Translations under genes and position numbers: made by a program | Assembly (NCBI GenBank): GCA_041161065.1 | Contig: JBEAVE010000010.1 | Coordinates: 62,001-126,000 of the forward strand | Length of the DNA: 64,000 nt | From: DYRG01 sp041161065 | GTDB taxonomy: Bacteria; Pseudomonadota; Gammaproteobacteria; Beggiatoales; Beggiatoaceae | Direction of reading: 5' to 3' | The notes under the pieces: generated by a model | What the model was told of the DNA's origin: nothing | Databases searched by the model: none | Seen by the model: only the letters and a program-made list of their open reading frames with translations | In this document: in pieces, positions 33,762 through 43,086 of the stretch | How the letters are laid out: the number at the start of each line of letters is the position of its first letter | How positions within the stretch are numbered: position 1 is the first letter of the stretch

Positions 33762-34757
33762 TTATTGCCAAGGACGGTGATATGCGCCGAGAGTGGTTTG
33801 TGTGCCTTCGGAGATTTTTTGTAAAGCGGTTTGCCACGCGCTACTTGCTTGATATTGCTGAGGATTTTTTTGACAAGCATCGATCGCGGCTCGCCACACT
33901 TGCGTCACTTGTGCCACATACGCGGGGCTGCGTTGGCGACCTTCGATTTTGATTGCGGCGACACCCATTTCAAAAAGTTGCGGTAAAATTTCTAAGGTAT
34001 TCAAGCTAGTAGGTTCTTCCAGCGCGTAATAAGTGTGTCCGCCCTGCTGATAACGCCCTTTGCACAACACCGGATAGCCCGCTGTTTCACCCACGCCGCG
34101 CCGATCGATAAGTACTTGATTTAAGCGGGTTTCTAAGCCTTGCGGAGTTTCTCGCCACTCGACCGCGTGCGCAGGTGAACACGCTCCAAAAGTATTTGGT
34201 GAATCCCCTGTAATGTATGAGGATAATAAACACCGACCCTCGACCATCACGCACAAACTCCCAAATCCAAAAACTTCAATTTGAACAGGACTTTGCGAAA
34301 TAACGCTTTGAACTTGTGTTAAAGATAAAACACGCGGCAGCACCACTCGTTTAATCCCAAATTGTTGAAAATAAAAAGAAATTGCTTGGTGATTGGTCGC
34401 CGAACCTTGCACCGAAAGATGACGCGAAACGTGAGGATATTTGTCGGTGGCGTAATCTAAAACCCCAATATCCGCAATAATCAAGGCGTTAACACCTAAA
34501 TCGGCGGCTTGATCGACAGAGGTTTGCCAGTTTGACCAGTTTTGAGGTTGCGGATAAGTGTTGATCGCTAAAAAGACTTTAACGTTATTTTTACGCGCAT
34601 ATTCAATGCCTTGCGCCATTTTAGCCGAATCAAAATTTAACCCTGAAAAATGGCGGGCATTGGTGGCATCTTTGAAACCGAGATAGACGGCATTTGCGCC
34701 CTGATCGACAGCGGCTTTGAGGGCGGGCAAACTTCCTGCGGGGCAGACTAATTCCAT
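33762..34757 (-). CDS. ubiU: UbiU-like peptidase-U32-family protein (O2-independent ubiquinone hydroxylation)
   Basis: A 331-residue U32-family protein. The start MELVCPAGSLPALKAAVDQGANAVYLGF is family-typical. Four Cys residues fit a 4Fe-4S site: GSLCVMVEGRC, FGACSPAH and YPVLCKGRY. The C-terminal IKIEGRQRSPAYVAQVT also matches. In E. coli, UbiU with UbiV and UbiT hydroxylates the ubiquinone ring without oxygen. UbiV, usually the next gene, is not adjacent here. Other U32 proteins (TrhP, RlhA) are longer or differ around the Cys pattern, so UbiU is preferred. Confidence 0.85.
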   Translation of the reverse strand: MELVCPAGSLPALKAAVDQGANAVYLGFKDATNARHFSGLNFDSAKMAQGIEYARKNNVKVFLAINTYPQPQNWSNWQTSVDQAADLGVNALIIADIGVLDYATDKYPHVSRHLSVQGSATNHQAISFYFQQFGIKRVVLPRVLSLTQVQSVISQSPVQIEVFGFGSLCVMVEGRCLLSSYITGDSPNTFGACSPAHAVEWRETPQGLETRLNQVLIDRRGVGETAGYPVLCKGRYQQGGHTYYALEEPTSLNTLEILPQLFEMGVAAIKIEGRQRSPAYVAQVTQVWRAAIDACQKNPQQYQASSAWQTALQKISEGTQTTLGAYHRPWQ

Positions 34758-34837
34758 GCCGCTATTTCAAACTATTTCAAGTCGTTACACCTTGACGCGC
34801 ATCAATCCAAAAATGGGGGAATGAAACAAAACAGAGG

Positions 34838-34866
34838 AATTTCCTCACCAAAAACGGGAGGAAATT
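34838..34866 (-). terminator. Hairpin after the 65-residue ORF
   Basis: AATTTCCTC (34838-34846) pairs perfectly with GAGGAAATT (34858-34866) around an 11-nt loop, 15 nt past the stop of the 65-codon gene. The sequence beyond on the minus strand is U-rich but interrupted (CTGTTTTGTTTC). Confidence 0.5.
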
Positions 34867-34880
34867 GATTAGAAAGGGGA

Positions 34881-35078
34881 TTAAGAAACTTTAACCACAT
34901 CATTAGCTGCATCGTGAGCAACTGCGCCCTGTGCAACTAAGGAATTGACGGCGGCGGTAAGGGCAGCGGCATCGCCTAAACCTCCCCACGGACTGCTCGG
35001 ATTGGTGATTAAAAACATCGAAGATTCTCCTCCAAAATCTTTTAAGATCGCCAATACTTTACTCTCCAAGTCGCTCAT
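34881..35078 (-). CDS. Small hypothetical protein, 65 residues
   Basis: The product (MSDLESKVLAILKDFGGESS ... ending AHDAANDVVKVS) looks real. It has a helical N-terminus, a Gly/Ala-rich middle (WGGLGDAAALTAAVNSLVAQGAV) and no long low-complexity run. AAGGCAGG lies about 8 nt before the ATG and a hairpin follows the stop. The helix-turn-helix-strand rhythm vaguely suggests a small winged-helix fold. The Gly-rich stretch after a short leader could also recall a peptide precursor, but no maturation genes are nearby. No family is recognised. Confidence 0.55.
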   Translation of the reverse strand: MSDLESKVLAILKDFGGESSMFLITNPSSPWGGLGDAAALTAAVNSLVAQGAVAHDAANDVVKVS

Positions 35079-35154
35079 AGTAATACCTGCCTTGATATGT
35101 TTTGAAAAAAATATGGCGATGATTTTACCTGTTTTTAACTATCTTTGTGAATAG

Positions 35155-35589
35155 TTAAGAAAATTTTTGATTGTCGGGCGGCGGATTCGCGCGTTCTTTA
35201 TAAGGAAATTTCACATGACCAAAACGCACCACCAACACCGCCAACGCAATCAATAACACCGCCCCCGCAATCCCCATCATTTGGGTGGCATTTAACGCTT
35301 TCATGTCCAACGTCAAATAGCGCGCCAACGCCACCATCGCAATGTACAGCGGCATTCGAACGGGTAATTGCCCCGATTCCCAAAATGCACCGACCATCGA
35401 AATCACTTCTAAGTAAATGAAAAACAACAATAAATCCGCTAAAATGACATTCCCGCGCATAATTACATCACGCACTTCCTGCGCCATCGCCACCACCACC
35501 GCCAACAAAATAAAAACCAACCCAATATCTTCTAAAAAACCAACCACTTGTCGCCCGCGCGTCTTTCCCCAACTACTATCGTGTGCCAT
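35155..35589 (-). CDS. PsiE-family membrane protein
   Basis: A 144-residue protein with four TM helices (about 17-38, 48-68, 78-97 and 103-124). The segment DLLLFFIYLEVISMVGAFWESGQLPVRMPLYIAMVALARYL is the PsiE core, split here as DLLLFFIYLEVISMVG and LPVRMPLYIAMVALARYL. E. coli PsiE is induced by phosphate starvation; its molecular role is unknown. The gene is monocistronic and diverges from the BLUF operon. Confidence 0.88.
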   Translation of the reverse strand: MAHDSSWGKTRGRQVVGFLEDIGLVFILLAVVVAMAQEVRDVIMRGNVILADLLLFFIYLEVISMVGAFWESGQLPVRMPLYIAMVALARYLTLDMKALNATQMMGIAGAVLLIALAVLVVRFGHVKFPYKERANPPPDNQKFS

Positions 35590-35664
35590 AATGTTTCTCC
35601 AAAGTTTCGGACAAAGATTATAGCGAGTTCCTTTTCATAAAACCAATTTTTGGGGATAAATACA

Positions 35665-36072
35665 ATGTTACAACAGTTAATTTATATGAGTGTTTCTGCG
35701 AAAGAATTAACCACTGAAGATTTAGAGCAAATTTTAGAGGCTAGTCGTCGTAATAATGCAGAAAAACAAATCACGGGTCTATTAGTAATAAAAGGAAGAA
35801 CTTTTTTGCAAGTGTTAGAAGGGGATAGTGAAGTTATCAAACCTTTATTTCAAAAACTCAGAGAAGATCAACGTCACCGTGAAATCAGTATTGTGAGTTG
35901 GGAAACCATCGAAAATCGTAACTTTCCTAATTGGTCGATGGGTTTCAAAAACCTCGCCCAAATTCCTCACCATTCTCAACTGTTAGATTTATCTCAATTA
36001 GATATTTCAAAACTCTCCTCCACTCCCTCTTTAGTCCATGATCTTATTCAAGAATTATTAAATTTGGAATAG
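35665..36072 (+). CDS. BLUF-domain blue-light photoreceptor (short type)
   Basis: A 135-residue single-domain FAD-binding photoreceptor starting at ATG 35665, with GGGGA 8 nt upstream; an upstream TTG in frame is less likely. The key BLUF residues occur at the right spacing: Tyr7, Asn31, Gln49, Trp90 and Met92, equivalent to AppA Tyr21, Asn45, Gln63, Trp104 and Met106. The core ITGLLVIKGRTFLQVLEGD is typical. Helices after residue 95 would form the cap and dimer interface. It has no fused output domain, so it must act through a partner. The following three genes are closely spaced, suggesting an operon. Confidence 0.95.
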   Translation: MLQQLIYMSVSAKELTTEDLEQILEASRRNNAEKQITGLLVIKGRTFLQVLEGDSEVIKPLFQKLREDQRHREISIVSWETIENRNFPNWSMGFKNLAQIPHHSQLLDLSQLDISKLSSTPSLVHDLIQELLNLE

Positions 36073-36081
36073 TCATTTTCT

Positions 36082-36873
36082 ATGAATATTGCCGCCATTC
36101 AAATGGTTTCAAATACCGACATTTCAACAAACCTTAAACAAGCCGAACAACTCTTAAAACAAGCGGTTTCTGAAAGCGCGAGGATTTGTGTTTTACCCGA
36201 GTATTTCGCACAAATGGGAAAACCCGAAGAAATGTTGAGCATCGCCGAACCCATTGGACAAGGAAAATTGCAAGATTTCCTCGCCAATCAAGCTGCAAAA
36301 CATGGTATTTATTTAGTGGGCGGTTCTATTCCATTACGCTCAACTGTTCCTCAAAAATTACTGGCAAGTTGTTTAGTTTTTAACCCGCAAGGATTGAAAA
36401 TTGGACATTATAACAAAATTCATTTATTTGACGTTTCTATTCCAGAGAAAAATGAACATTACGAAGAATCTGCCACATTTGAGAAAGGACATCAAATAAC
36501 CACCATTCAAACACCATTTGCTAACATAGGAATTGGTATTTGTTATGACATAAGATTTCCAGAGCAATTTCGTGAAATGACTGCGATAGAAATACTTGCA
36601 ATACCTGCTGCTTTTACGCAAACAACGGGGCAAGCTCATTGGGAGGTTTTATTGCGTGCACGGGCGATAGAAAATCAGGTTTATGTTATTGCAGCCAATC
36701 AAGGTGGAAAACATAACAACGGACAAGAAACTTATGGAAATAGTTTGATTATTAATGGCTGGGGAACGGTTTTAAATCGTCGAGAAAAAGGTCAAGGCAT
36801 TGTGATTTCAAATTATGATCCTGTTGCTTTACAACAATTGAGAAAAAATTTTCCTGTTCTAACTCATCGGTAA
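36082..36873 (+). CDS. Nitrilase-superfamily amidase (Nit-type, probable deaminated-glutathione amidase)
   Basis: A 263-residue carbon-nitrogen hydrolase. The catalytic triad is visible as Glu40 (VLPEYF), Lys about 112 (GHYNKIHLFDV) and Cys about 154 (GIGICYDIRFPE). YNKIHLFDV and CYDIRFPE are the Nit1/Nit2-like branch, which repairs deaminated glutathione; omega-amidase is the alternative. It starts 9 nt after the BLUF stop. The next gene follows after 4 nt. Confidence 0.92.
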   Translation: MNIAAIQMVSNTDISTNLKQAEQLLKQAVSESARICVLPEYFAQMGKPEEMLSIAEPIGQGKLQDFLANQAAKHGIYLVGGSIPLRSTVPQKLLASCLVFNPQGLKIGHYNKIHLFDVSIPEKNEHYEESATFEKGHQITTIQTPFANIGIGICYDIRFPEQFREMTAIEILAIPAAFTQTTGQAHWEVLLRARAIENQVYVIAANQGGKHNNGQETYGNSLIINGWGTVLNRREKGQGIVISNYDPVALQQLRKNFPVLTHR

Positions 36874-36877
36874 TGTT

Positions 36878-37639
36878 ATGAAAAAGCCAATTAGGATTGC
36901 ACAATTAACGGATTTACATCTTGGAGAAACCGAAGTAGATGTTTATGATTCTCCTGTGAGAACACAGTTTCTTGCTGCTTTCAATATCTTAAAAGAACAG
37001 CCATTAGATGCGCTTATTTTAACGGGGGATATTGCGGCGGTTTCTGGAGAAATACCTGCTTATTTGTGGTTAAAGAAACAACTCAAAACAATCAAGTGTC
37101 CGATTTATTTCTGCGCAGGTAATCATGATATTCCTCAAAATATGCAAACAACTTTTGATCTAAATCCCGATCATTTTCATGAAGAAGGGTATTACTTTAA
37201 AGCATATATTCAAGGACATCTTTGTTTATTTTTAGATAGCAGTTCTTATTCTTTACCCGCGAAACAATTAGCATGGTTACAACAACAAGATGATGAATCT
37301 AAAGAAGAAATATTACTCTTTATCCATCACCCTCCTTTGTATTGTGGTTGTAATTTTATTGATGAAAAATATCCCTTAAAAAATATTCCAGAAACATGGG
37401 AAGTGATTAGAAAATTAAAGCGTGTAAATTACATTTTTTGCGGACATTATCATACCGAACGAACGATTATAAAAGAAGGTAAAACGGTATTTCTAACGCC
37501 TTCAACAATGTTACAATTTGATTGCCAAGTTTCGCATTTCAAGGGATTGCATAAAAACCCGGGTTGGAGAATAATTGAATGGAATGGCGATACATTAAAA
37601 ACATCTGTCGATTATTGTATTTTATTTAAGGATTCGTAA
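36878..37639 (+). CDS. CpdA-like class III cyclic-nucleotide phosphodiesterase (metallophosphoesterase)
   Basis: A 253-residue calcineurin-type phosphoesterase. All five metal-binding motifs are present in order: TDLHLG (Asp12, His14), LTGDIA, AGNHD, IHHPP and CGHYHTE. The CpdA subfamily hydrolyses 3',5'-cAMP, with loose specificity; other small phosphoesters are possible. It sits between the Nit amidase gene (4 nt) and the fructosamine-kinase-like gene (0 nt). Confidence 0.88.
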   Translation: MKKPIRIAQLTDLHLGETEVDVYDSPVRTQFLAAFNILKEQPLDALILTGDIAAVSGEIPAYLWLKKQLKTIKCPIYFCAGNHDIPQNMQTTFDLNPDHFHEEGYYFKAYIQGHLCLFLDSSSYSLPAKQLAWLQQQDDESKEEILLFIHHPPLYCGCNFIDEKYPLKNIPETWEVIRKLKRVNYIFCGHYHTERTIIKEGKTVFLTPSTMLQFDCQVSHFKGLHKNPGWRIIEWNGDTLKTSVDYCILFKDS

Positions 37640-38518
37640 ATGCATAACTGGACAGCCCTTTTTGCTCAATTTGAAATATTGCTAGAACAAGATTTCAGTA
37701 ATTGTCAGGTGCGTAATATTGATGGTGGTTGCATTAATCAAACATTTTTATTGGAAAATTGCCATCAACGCTATTTCGTAAAATTAAATCAAGTGGATTT
37801 GTACGAGATGTTTGTCGCAGAAATGGCAGGATTGCAGGAAATTGCGCAAACCCATACGATAGAAACCCCCAAACCTTTAGCTTGTGGCACAATTGAGAAA
37901 CAAGCCTTTTTAATTATGCGCTATTTTGAAACCGGTCATGCGGATAAAAATGCGCAATATGTATTAGGTGAGCAATTAGCAGAAATGCACCGTGTAACAA
38001 ATGATCAATATGGTTGGAAACGCGATAATTTTATTGGTTCAACACCTCAAATTAATGATTTGAAAAATGATTGGATTACCTTTTGGAAAGAAAACCGTTT
38101 GGGATTTCAATTACAACTCGCTGCTCAAAAAGGTTATCGAGGAACTTTACAGAACAAAGGAGAGCAACTTTTAATGCAACTCGATAAGTTTTTTAAGCAT
38201 TATTGTCCGCCTGCATCATTATTGCATGGGGATTTGTGGAGTGGTAATTACGCGGTGACACAAACGGGTTCGCCAATTGTATTTGATCCCGCTGTTTATT
38301 TTGGTGATCGTGAAACGGATTTGGCGATGACGGAGTTGTTTGGTGGATTTTCTAAGGATTTCTATGCGGGTTATCAGAACAACTGGGCATTGGACGAAGA
38401 TTACAAAACGCGCAAAACACTTTATAATCTTTATCATGTTCTAAATCATTTGAATTTGTTTGGCAGTAGTTATTTGGGACAAGCGCAAAGAATGATTGAG
38501 CAACTTTTAGCGGTATAA
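37640..38518 (+). CDS. Fructosamine/ketosamine-3-kinase family protein
   Basis: A 292-residue kinase-like protein of the usual length. Family motifs are DGGCINQTFLL (G-loop), RYFVKLNQ (Lys), LHGDLWSGN (catalytic Asp and Asn), FDPAVYFGDRETDLAMTELFGGF (metal-binding Asp) and YNLYHVLNHLNLFG. The family phosphorylates ketosamines so that they detach from glycated proteins; bacterial members may act on small ribulosamines. The ATG directly abuts the upstream stop, and its 3' end overlaps the convergent DUF1624 gene by 12 bp. Confidence 0.92.
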   Translation: MHNWTALFAQFEILLEQDFSNCQVRNIDGGCINQTFLLENCHQRYFVKLNQVDLYEMFVAEMAGLQEIAQTHTIETPKPLACGTIEKQAFLIMRYFETGHADKNAQYVLGEQLAEMHRVTNDQYGWKRDNFIGSTPQINDLKNDWITFWKENRLGFQLQLAAQKGYRGTLQNKGEQLLMQLDKFFKHYCPPASLLHGDLWSGNYAVTQTGSPIVFDPAVYFGDRETDLAMTELFGGFSKDFYAGYQNNWALDEDYKTRKTLYNLYHVLNHLNLFGSSYLGQAQRMIEQLLAV

Positions 38519-39235
38519 AGATAGAAAACCATAAAACAAACCCATTAAAATCGGTTGATGAATCAAATAAATGATTAAGCTATGTCGTCCTGAGAAAACC
38601 AATAACTTTTTAAGAAACTGATCGTTTTTCCAGCGGGATAATGTTGAAATGGGCAAATGCTTACCTACAAATAACCCTATTAGAACCACACCAAACCAAG
38701 GAATAAGGGGAACAAAATCTTCAGTTGGGGGTTTGAATGTCATCATGCCTAACCAATGCAATTGGGGTTGATTAAAAAAAGAATGTTGAACGGTTAAACC
38801 TAATAAAATTAAAATCAATCCTACCACTAAATTCAATCGATCAAATTTTAAGAAAAATATCGCTAAAATGCTCGCAATTGTAATGAAATGTAAAACCCCT
38901 AAATAAATAAAGCGTGCGCCGAATAACCAATAACTACTTATTGAAACTAATGTAGCTGCCAAACCTAACATAATCAATCGTTTATAAAACAACTTCCAAT
39001 CTTTTCTTATGCGTAATGAAAAATGTAAAGAAATTCCCACAATGAGAAGAAATAGGCTCACAATGAAAGCTCGAAAACTTAACCAAAAGCTATCTTGCGT
39101 TAGATTAAAATGCGCGAATTTGAAAAAGACTAAATCATAACAAAAATGATACGTAATCATTAACCACACAGCAACCCCTCGCAGTGCATCTAAGAAAGCA
39201 AAACGTTCTACCTTTTGTCGTAATGTAAGTGCCAT
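38507..39235 (-). CDS. DUF1624 (heparan-alpha-glucosaminide N-acetyltransferase-like) membrane protein
   Basis: A 242-residue protein with seven or eight TM segments. It opens RFAFLDALRGVAVWLMITYHFCYDL, the DUF1624/YeiB-related acyltransferase signature with the conserved Asp-Arg and His. FVPLIPWFGVVLIGLFVGKHL and the terminal SLIIYLIHQPILMG are also diagnostic. Members are thought to move acyl groups across the membrane; the substrate is unknown. It is convergent with the BLUF operon. Confidence 0.88.
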   Translation of the reverse strand: MALTLRQKVERFAFLDALRGVAVWLMITYHFCYDLVFFKFAHFNLTQDSFWLSFRAFIVSLFLLIVGISLHFSLRIRKDWKLFYKRLIMLGLAATLVSISSYWLFGARFIYLGVLHFITIASILAIFFLKFDRLNLVVGLILILLGLTVQHSFFNQPQLHWLGMMTFKPPTEDFVPLIPWFGVVLIGLFVGKHLPISTLSRWKNDQFLKKLLVFSGRHSLIIYLIHQPILMGLFYGFLSLYR

Positions 39236-39314
39236 TTGTCAGTTAAACCATCGTGTGAAAGAAATTAGGTGTATTTTAATATAGAATGCAGTTTGAAACT
39301 AGAAGGAGTTTATT

Positions 39315-42300
39315 ATGTTTCTGCAACGTGTTTTTGTTTTATGGATGTTGTCGTTTGCAACCACTCATGTCATTGCTGCGCCCGTTTTTGAGGCATTGCC
39401 AGCGGCGGGTTCTCTAATTAAATTTAATAGCACTGCAAGCGGTGAAATCGTTTCTCAAACGATTAGAATTACTAATAGCGGCGTTGATCCGTTAGAAATC
39501 ACATCGGCAGTATTTGGTTTAACCAATCCAAACAATTTTTCTATTGCAAGTTCGGGAACAAATAGCTCTCTTCCTATTAAAATTCCAGCAGGAAGTTCTT
39601 CATCAGTTGTAATCACTTGTACACCCGATTTAACTAGTTATCTTACCTATGCGAATTTAGGTTTAATAACAAATGATCCGCTTAAATCAACAGTTTCCTA
39701 TACCCTTGTATGTACGAGAAATTCGACGGGAATCTTATATGAATCTTATCCCGCAAAAAACACTCCTATGAGTAGTTTTGGTGATGTCAATGTGGGTACA
39801 AGCAAAACTCGCAGCGGTGTTATTTTTAATACGGGCGATACGGCAATGAATATTTCCTCTCTTACTTTTAGTGGAAATGATGCGGTAAATTTTCGGGTTT
39901 CTCAAAGTCCTATTTCACCATTAAATGGCGGTTCAAATACCTATTTTGTAATCACTTGTTCACCCACAAGAGCGGGACTTTTGCAAGCTAATTTAATTGT
40001 AAAGACCAATGCTTCAAATGTCACATCAATTACTTATGGTTTAACGTGTAATGGGATTGGAAATAGTCCGCCAACAAATATTTTACTTGATAATCAATCT
40101 ATTACAGGAGGATTAGCTGCCAATAGTTTGATTGCAAATATTTCAACAACGGATATTGATTTAAATGACACGCACACCTACAGTTTGCAAAATCCTTCTA
40201 ATTTATTTTTCATTAAAAACAATCAGTTATGGACATCACAAGCCATTCCTTTGGCGGTAAATAGTCCCTATAGCATTACTATTAGAAGCACCGATGCGGG
40301 TGGTTTATTTATAGATAAAACCTTTAATATCAATGTAATACAAAAAATCGGGGCGCGTTTTTCTTCAAATCCTCCTCCAAATCAACTCATTGATTTAGGA
40401 AAAACATTGGTTTTAACACCCACATTAGGTCAAACAAATACGGGTCAATTAGAAATCATTGAAACGGGTGATTTGGCATTACAAGTTTCTCCCAACATTA
40501 CGGGGATCAACGCGGGCGATTTTAAGGTTTCTCCGACTGCAATGATTCTACCCGATGGCAGCCCTTCACAATTCTTTACAATTGAGTGTAAACCGGCGGC
40601 AAAAGGTATTAGAACTGCAACATTGGAACTTTCTACAAATTCCTCTAATTTTCCTACCCTTTTTTCTTATCCGTTGCAATGCGAAGGACTGGATAAGACT
40701 GCAGTTTTTACCTCCATTCCGCCAGCAAATCAACTCATTCAGTTTGGAAAAGTCCCTATTAATCAAATAATTAAAAAGAAACTAGACATTACGGAAGCAG
40801 GAAATGTTGATTTAAATATTACGCCGACTATCGTGGGTGTTAATGCTGGCGATTTCAAAATTTCTCCAAATTCAATGACTTTGCCCGATGGTAGCCCACC
40901 ACAATCCTTTACCATTGAATGCAAACCTCAAACAGCGGGGATTCGCAATGCAACCTTGCAATTGTCGCTAAATGACCCGAATTCGCCAATAATTTCTTAT
41001 CCGTTGCAATGCGAAGGTGAATTACAAAATAGATATGTTTCTAATCCACCTACAAATAGCATTGTTCTCTTTAATAGTGATGCACAAGGCACACCCGTTT
41101 CTCAAACTATTTATATAACAAATCAAGGCTCTCAAGATTTGATAATTAGTTCCCTAGAAATAACCGGTGGCATTTATGCAAGCACCTTCAGTGTTATAAA
41201 CGGAATTGCACCTTTTACAATCGCTGCAAATACGACCAGTGTTCCATTTCCTTTAATGTTGCAATGCACGCCTGCTCAGGAATTATTGCAAGGAGGATTT
41301 CTACACTTAAAAACGAATGATCCTAATAATGCCGATGTTACATACGGGTTGGCTTGTTTAAAACGTTCTACAGGCGCAGTTTATGCGTCATTACCAAGAA
41401 TTGGTGAGAGAATTCCTTTTGGTAATGTTCCCGCTGGAAGTATTGAAGATCGTCAGTTAATTATGTTTAATGCTGGCGATCAACCTATTTCAATTTCAAA
41501 TGTAGATATTTCAGGATTAAATGCGAATGTGTTTAATGTCGAAAATCGAACTTTTCCAATCACCATTGAAAGCGGTGGATTTCAAATTGTTCATATCGGT
41601 TGTAATCCACTACAAACGGGGATTTATTTGGCGACTTTGTCTGTTACAAGTAATGCAACAGTTGCTCGAAGAGTTTCTTTACCCACAAACCCTCTTATTC
41701 ATTACCCATTAACTTGTCGAAGTGGTTTGAATAATCCACCAACAGATATTGTTTTAAGTAATCAAATCTTAAACAAAGATACGCCTGCAAATACCTTAAT
41801 TGCGAATATTTCTAGCCTTGATCCTGATGTAGGTGATTCTCAATTTTATACATTGCAAGATAGTAATGATTTGTTTGAAATTAGAGATAATCAATTATGG
41901 ACAAAACAATCCCTTCCTACAAATAGTTCAAGTTTTGATATTGCAATAAAAAGTATCGATAGCGGAGATTTGTTTATTGAAAAGAACTTTCATTTGACGG
42001 TTAAGAATGTAGTTCAGCATTTTTTAGCGGAAGTAATCACAGCAGAAGGCGTGAAAACAACGGTTGATGAAACAGAGCTAATTACGGTTAAAGGATTTGT
42101 GAAACCGCTGCCTGAACAAGTGAATCAGTTAGGTGATGTTTTTGTTATTTATCGCTATATTTCTCCCACGAATGCAACGATTGAATTACCGCCGATTACT
42201 TTGTTAAACAATACACCCTTACAATCAAATATTGAATTGATGTTATATCAAGGACGTTTGATTTATTTGGCGGGGCGATTTGAAGTGGTTTTAGGTTATC

Positions 42301-43028
42301 ACTTAAATGGCGTAGAAAATAAAGGATTAGCGACGACATTTAAGGTGCAAAAAAATCAGCCCCCGACGGATTTTAGCCTAAGTAGAAATACCTTAGTTGA
42401 AAGGAGTCCAGCGGGAACAGTTGTTGGAAAATTTGTTGCGCAGGATTTGAATAAAGATGATTTCTTTCGCTATGTTATTACACAAAATACGGGCGCGCCA
42501 TTTGGGTATTTCAAAATTGTGGGCGATCAATTACAAATGTCGGAGAGTTTTCCGCTTAATTTTTCGAGCAATTCGACATTAAATATTGGCGTTAGAGTTA
42601 TTGATTCGGCGGGTGGTTTCTTGGATAAAACATTCACCATTAAAGTGATAGAAAATACCACGCCCCATATTGGAGGAGAAATTCGGAGCAATGGGTTGGC
42701 AATTCGGGGAACAAAAGACCAATTAGCGACCTTAGCAAAAGCGCAAATTTTTACTGCAAATGCGTGGATTCAACCGCCGTCCATTCATTTGAATAAAGTT
42801 GCCGATATTCTTTACAAAATTGTTTATACGCCATTGGAAGGAGAGCCGCAAATTTTTGAAGGCGTTTGGGAAGCTAATAAGGTGCTTTCTAGCGTGTTGG
42901 ATATTGAAATAGCCAAAAATGCGCAATTGAGTTTGGTGGGGCGATTTGAAGCGTCGATTGGTTATCGTTTGAAAGATGGCACGTTTGAGATTTTAACGCC
43001 ATTTCAAATATTCCGCGTTCAAGGCTAA
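39315..43028 (+). CDS. Large secreted repeat protein (choice-of-anchor-D/ASH-like and cadherin-like modules)
   Basis: A 1237-residue precursor with signal peptide MFLQRVFVLWMLSFATTHVIAA. It holds about six beta-sandwich modules of ASH/HYDIN type, each ending in a C-T-P/C-K-P and Y-x-L-x-C pattern (two Cys per module). Three cadherin-like modules open NNPPTDIVLSNQ-like and contain DxDxxDxHxYxL or equivalents (about 250-345, 815-900 and 1020-1115). Two adjacent modules (about 350-580) are near-duplicates of each other. No sorting, autotransporter or LPXTG signal is seen at the C-terminus (PFQIFRVQG), so the export route beyond the inner membrane is unknown. AGAAGGAG precedes the ATG. Confidence 0.85.
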   Translation: MFLQRVFVLWMLSFATTHVIAAPVFEALPAAGSLIKFNSTASGEIVSQTIRITNSGVDPLEITSAVFGLTNPNNFSIASSGTNSSLPIKIPAGSSSSVVITCTPDLTSYLTYANLGLITNDPLKSTVSYTLVCTRNSTGILYESYPAKNTPMSSFGDVNVGTSKTRSGVIFNTGDTAMNISSLTFSGNDAVNFRVSQSPISPLNGGSNTYFVITCSPTRAGLLQANLIVKTNASNVTSITYGLTCNGIGNSPPTNILLDNQSITGGLAANSLIANISTTDIDLNDTHTYSLQNPSNLFFIKNNQLWTSQAIPLAVNSPYSITIRSTDAGGLFIDKTFNINVIQKIGARFSSNPPPNQLIDLGKTLVLTPTLGQTNTGQLEIIETGDLALQVSPNITGINAGDFKVSPTAMILPDGSPSQFFTIECKPAAKGIRTATLELSTNSSNFPTLFSYPLQCEGLDKTAVFTSIPPANQLIQFGKVPINQIIKKKLDITEAGNVDLNITPTIVGVNAGDFKISPNSMTLPDGSPPQSFTIECKPQTAGIRNATLQLSLNDPNSPIISYPLQCEGELQNRYVSNPPTNSIVLFNSDAQGTPVSQTIYITNQGSQDLIISSLEITGGIYASTFSVINGIAPFTIAANTTSVPFPLMLQCTPAQELLQGGFLHLKTNDPNNADVTYGLACLKRSTGAVYASLPRIGERIPFGNVPAGSIEDRQLIMFNAGDQPISISNVDISGLNANVFNVENRTFPITIESGGFQIVHIGCNPLQTGIYLATLSVTSNATVARRVSLPTNPLIHYPLTCRSGLNNPPTDIVLSNQILNKDTPANTLIANISSLDPDVGDSQFYTLQDSNDLFEIRDNQLWTKQSLPTNSSSFDIAIKSIDSGDLFIEKNFHLTVKNVVQHFLAEVITAEGVKTTVDETELITVKGFVKPLPEQVNQLGDVFVIYRYISPTNATIELPPITLLNNTPLQSNIELMLYQGRLIYLAGRFEVVLGYHLNGVENKGLATTFKVQKNQPPTDFSLSRNTLVERSPAGTVVGKFVAQDLNKDDFFRYVITQNTGAPFGYFKIVGDQLQMSESFPLNFSSNSTLNIGVRVIDSAGGFLDKTFTIKVIENTTPHIGGEIRSNGLAIRGTKDQLATLAKAQIFTANAWIQPPSIHLNKVADILYKIVYTPLEGEPQIFEGVWEANKVLSSVLDIEIAKNAQLSLVGRFEASIGYRLKDGTFEILTPFQIFRVQG

Positions 43029-43086
43029 GATTTCAGTGTTAAAATAGCGTCCTTCATTAAAATGAGAACCAAAGGAACATAGAAAG

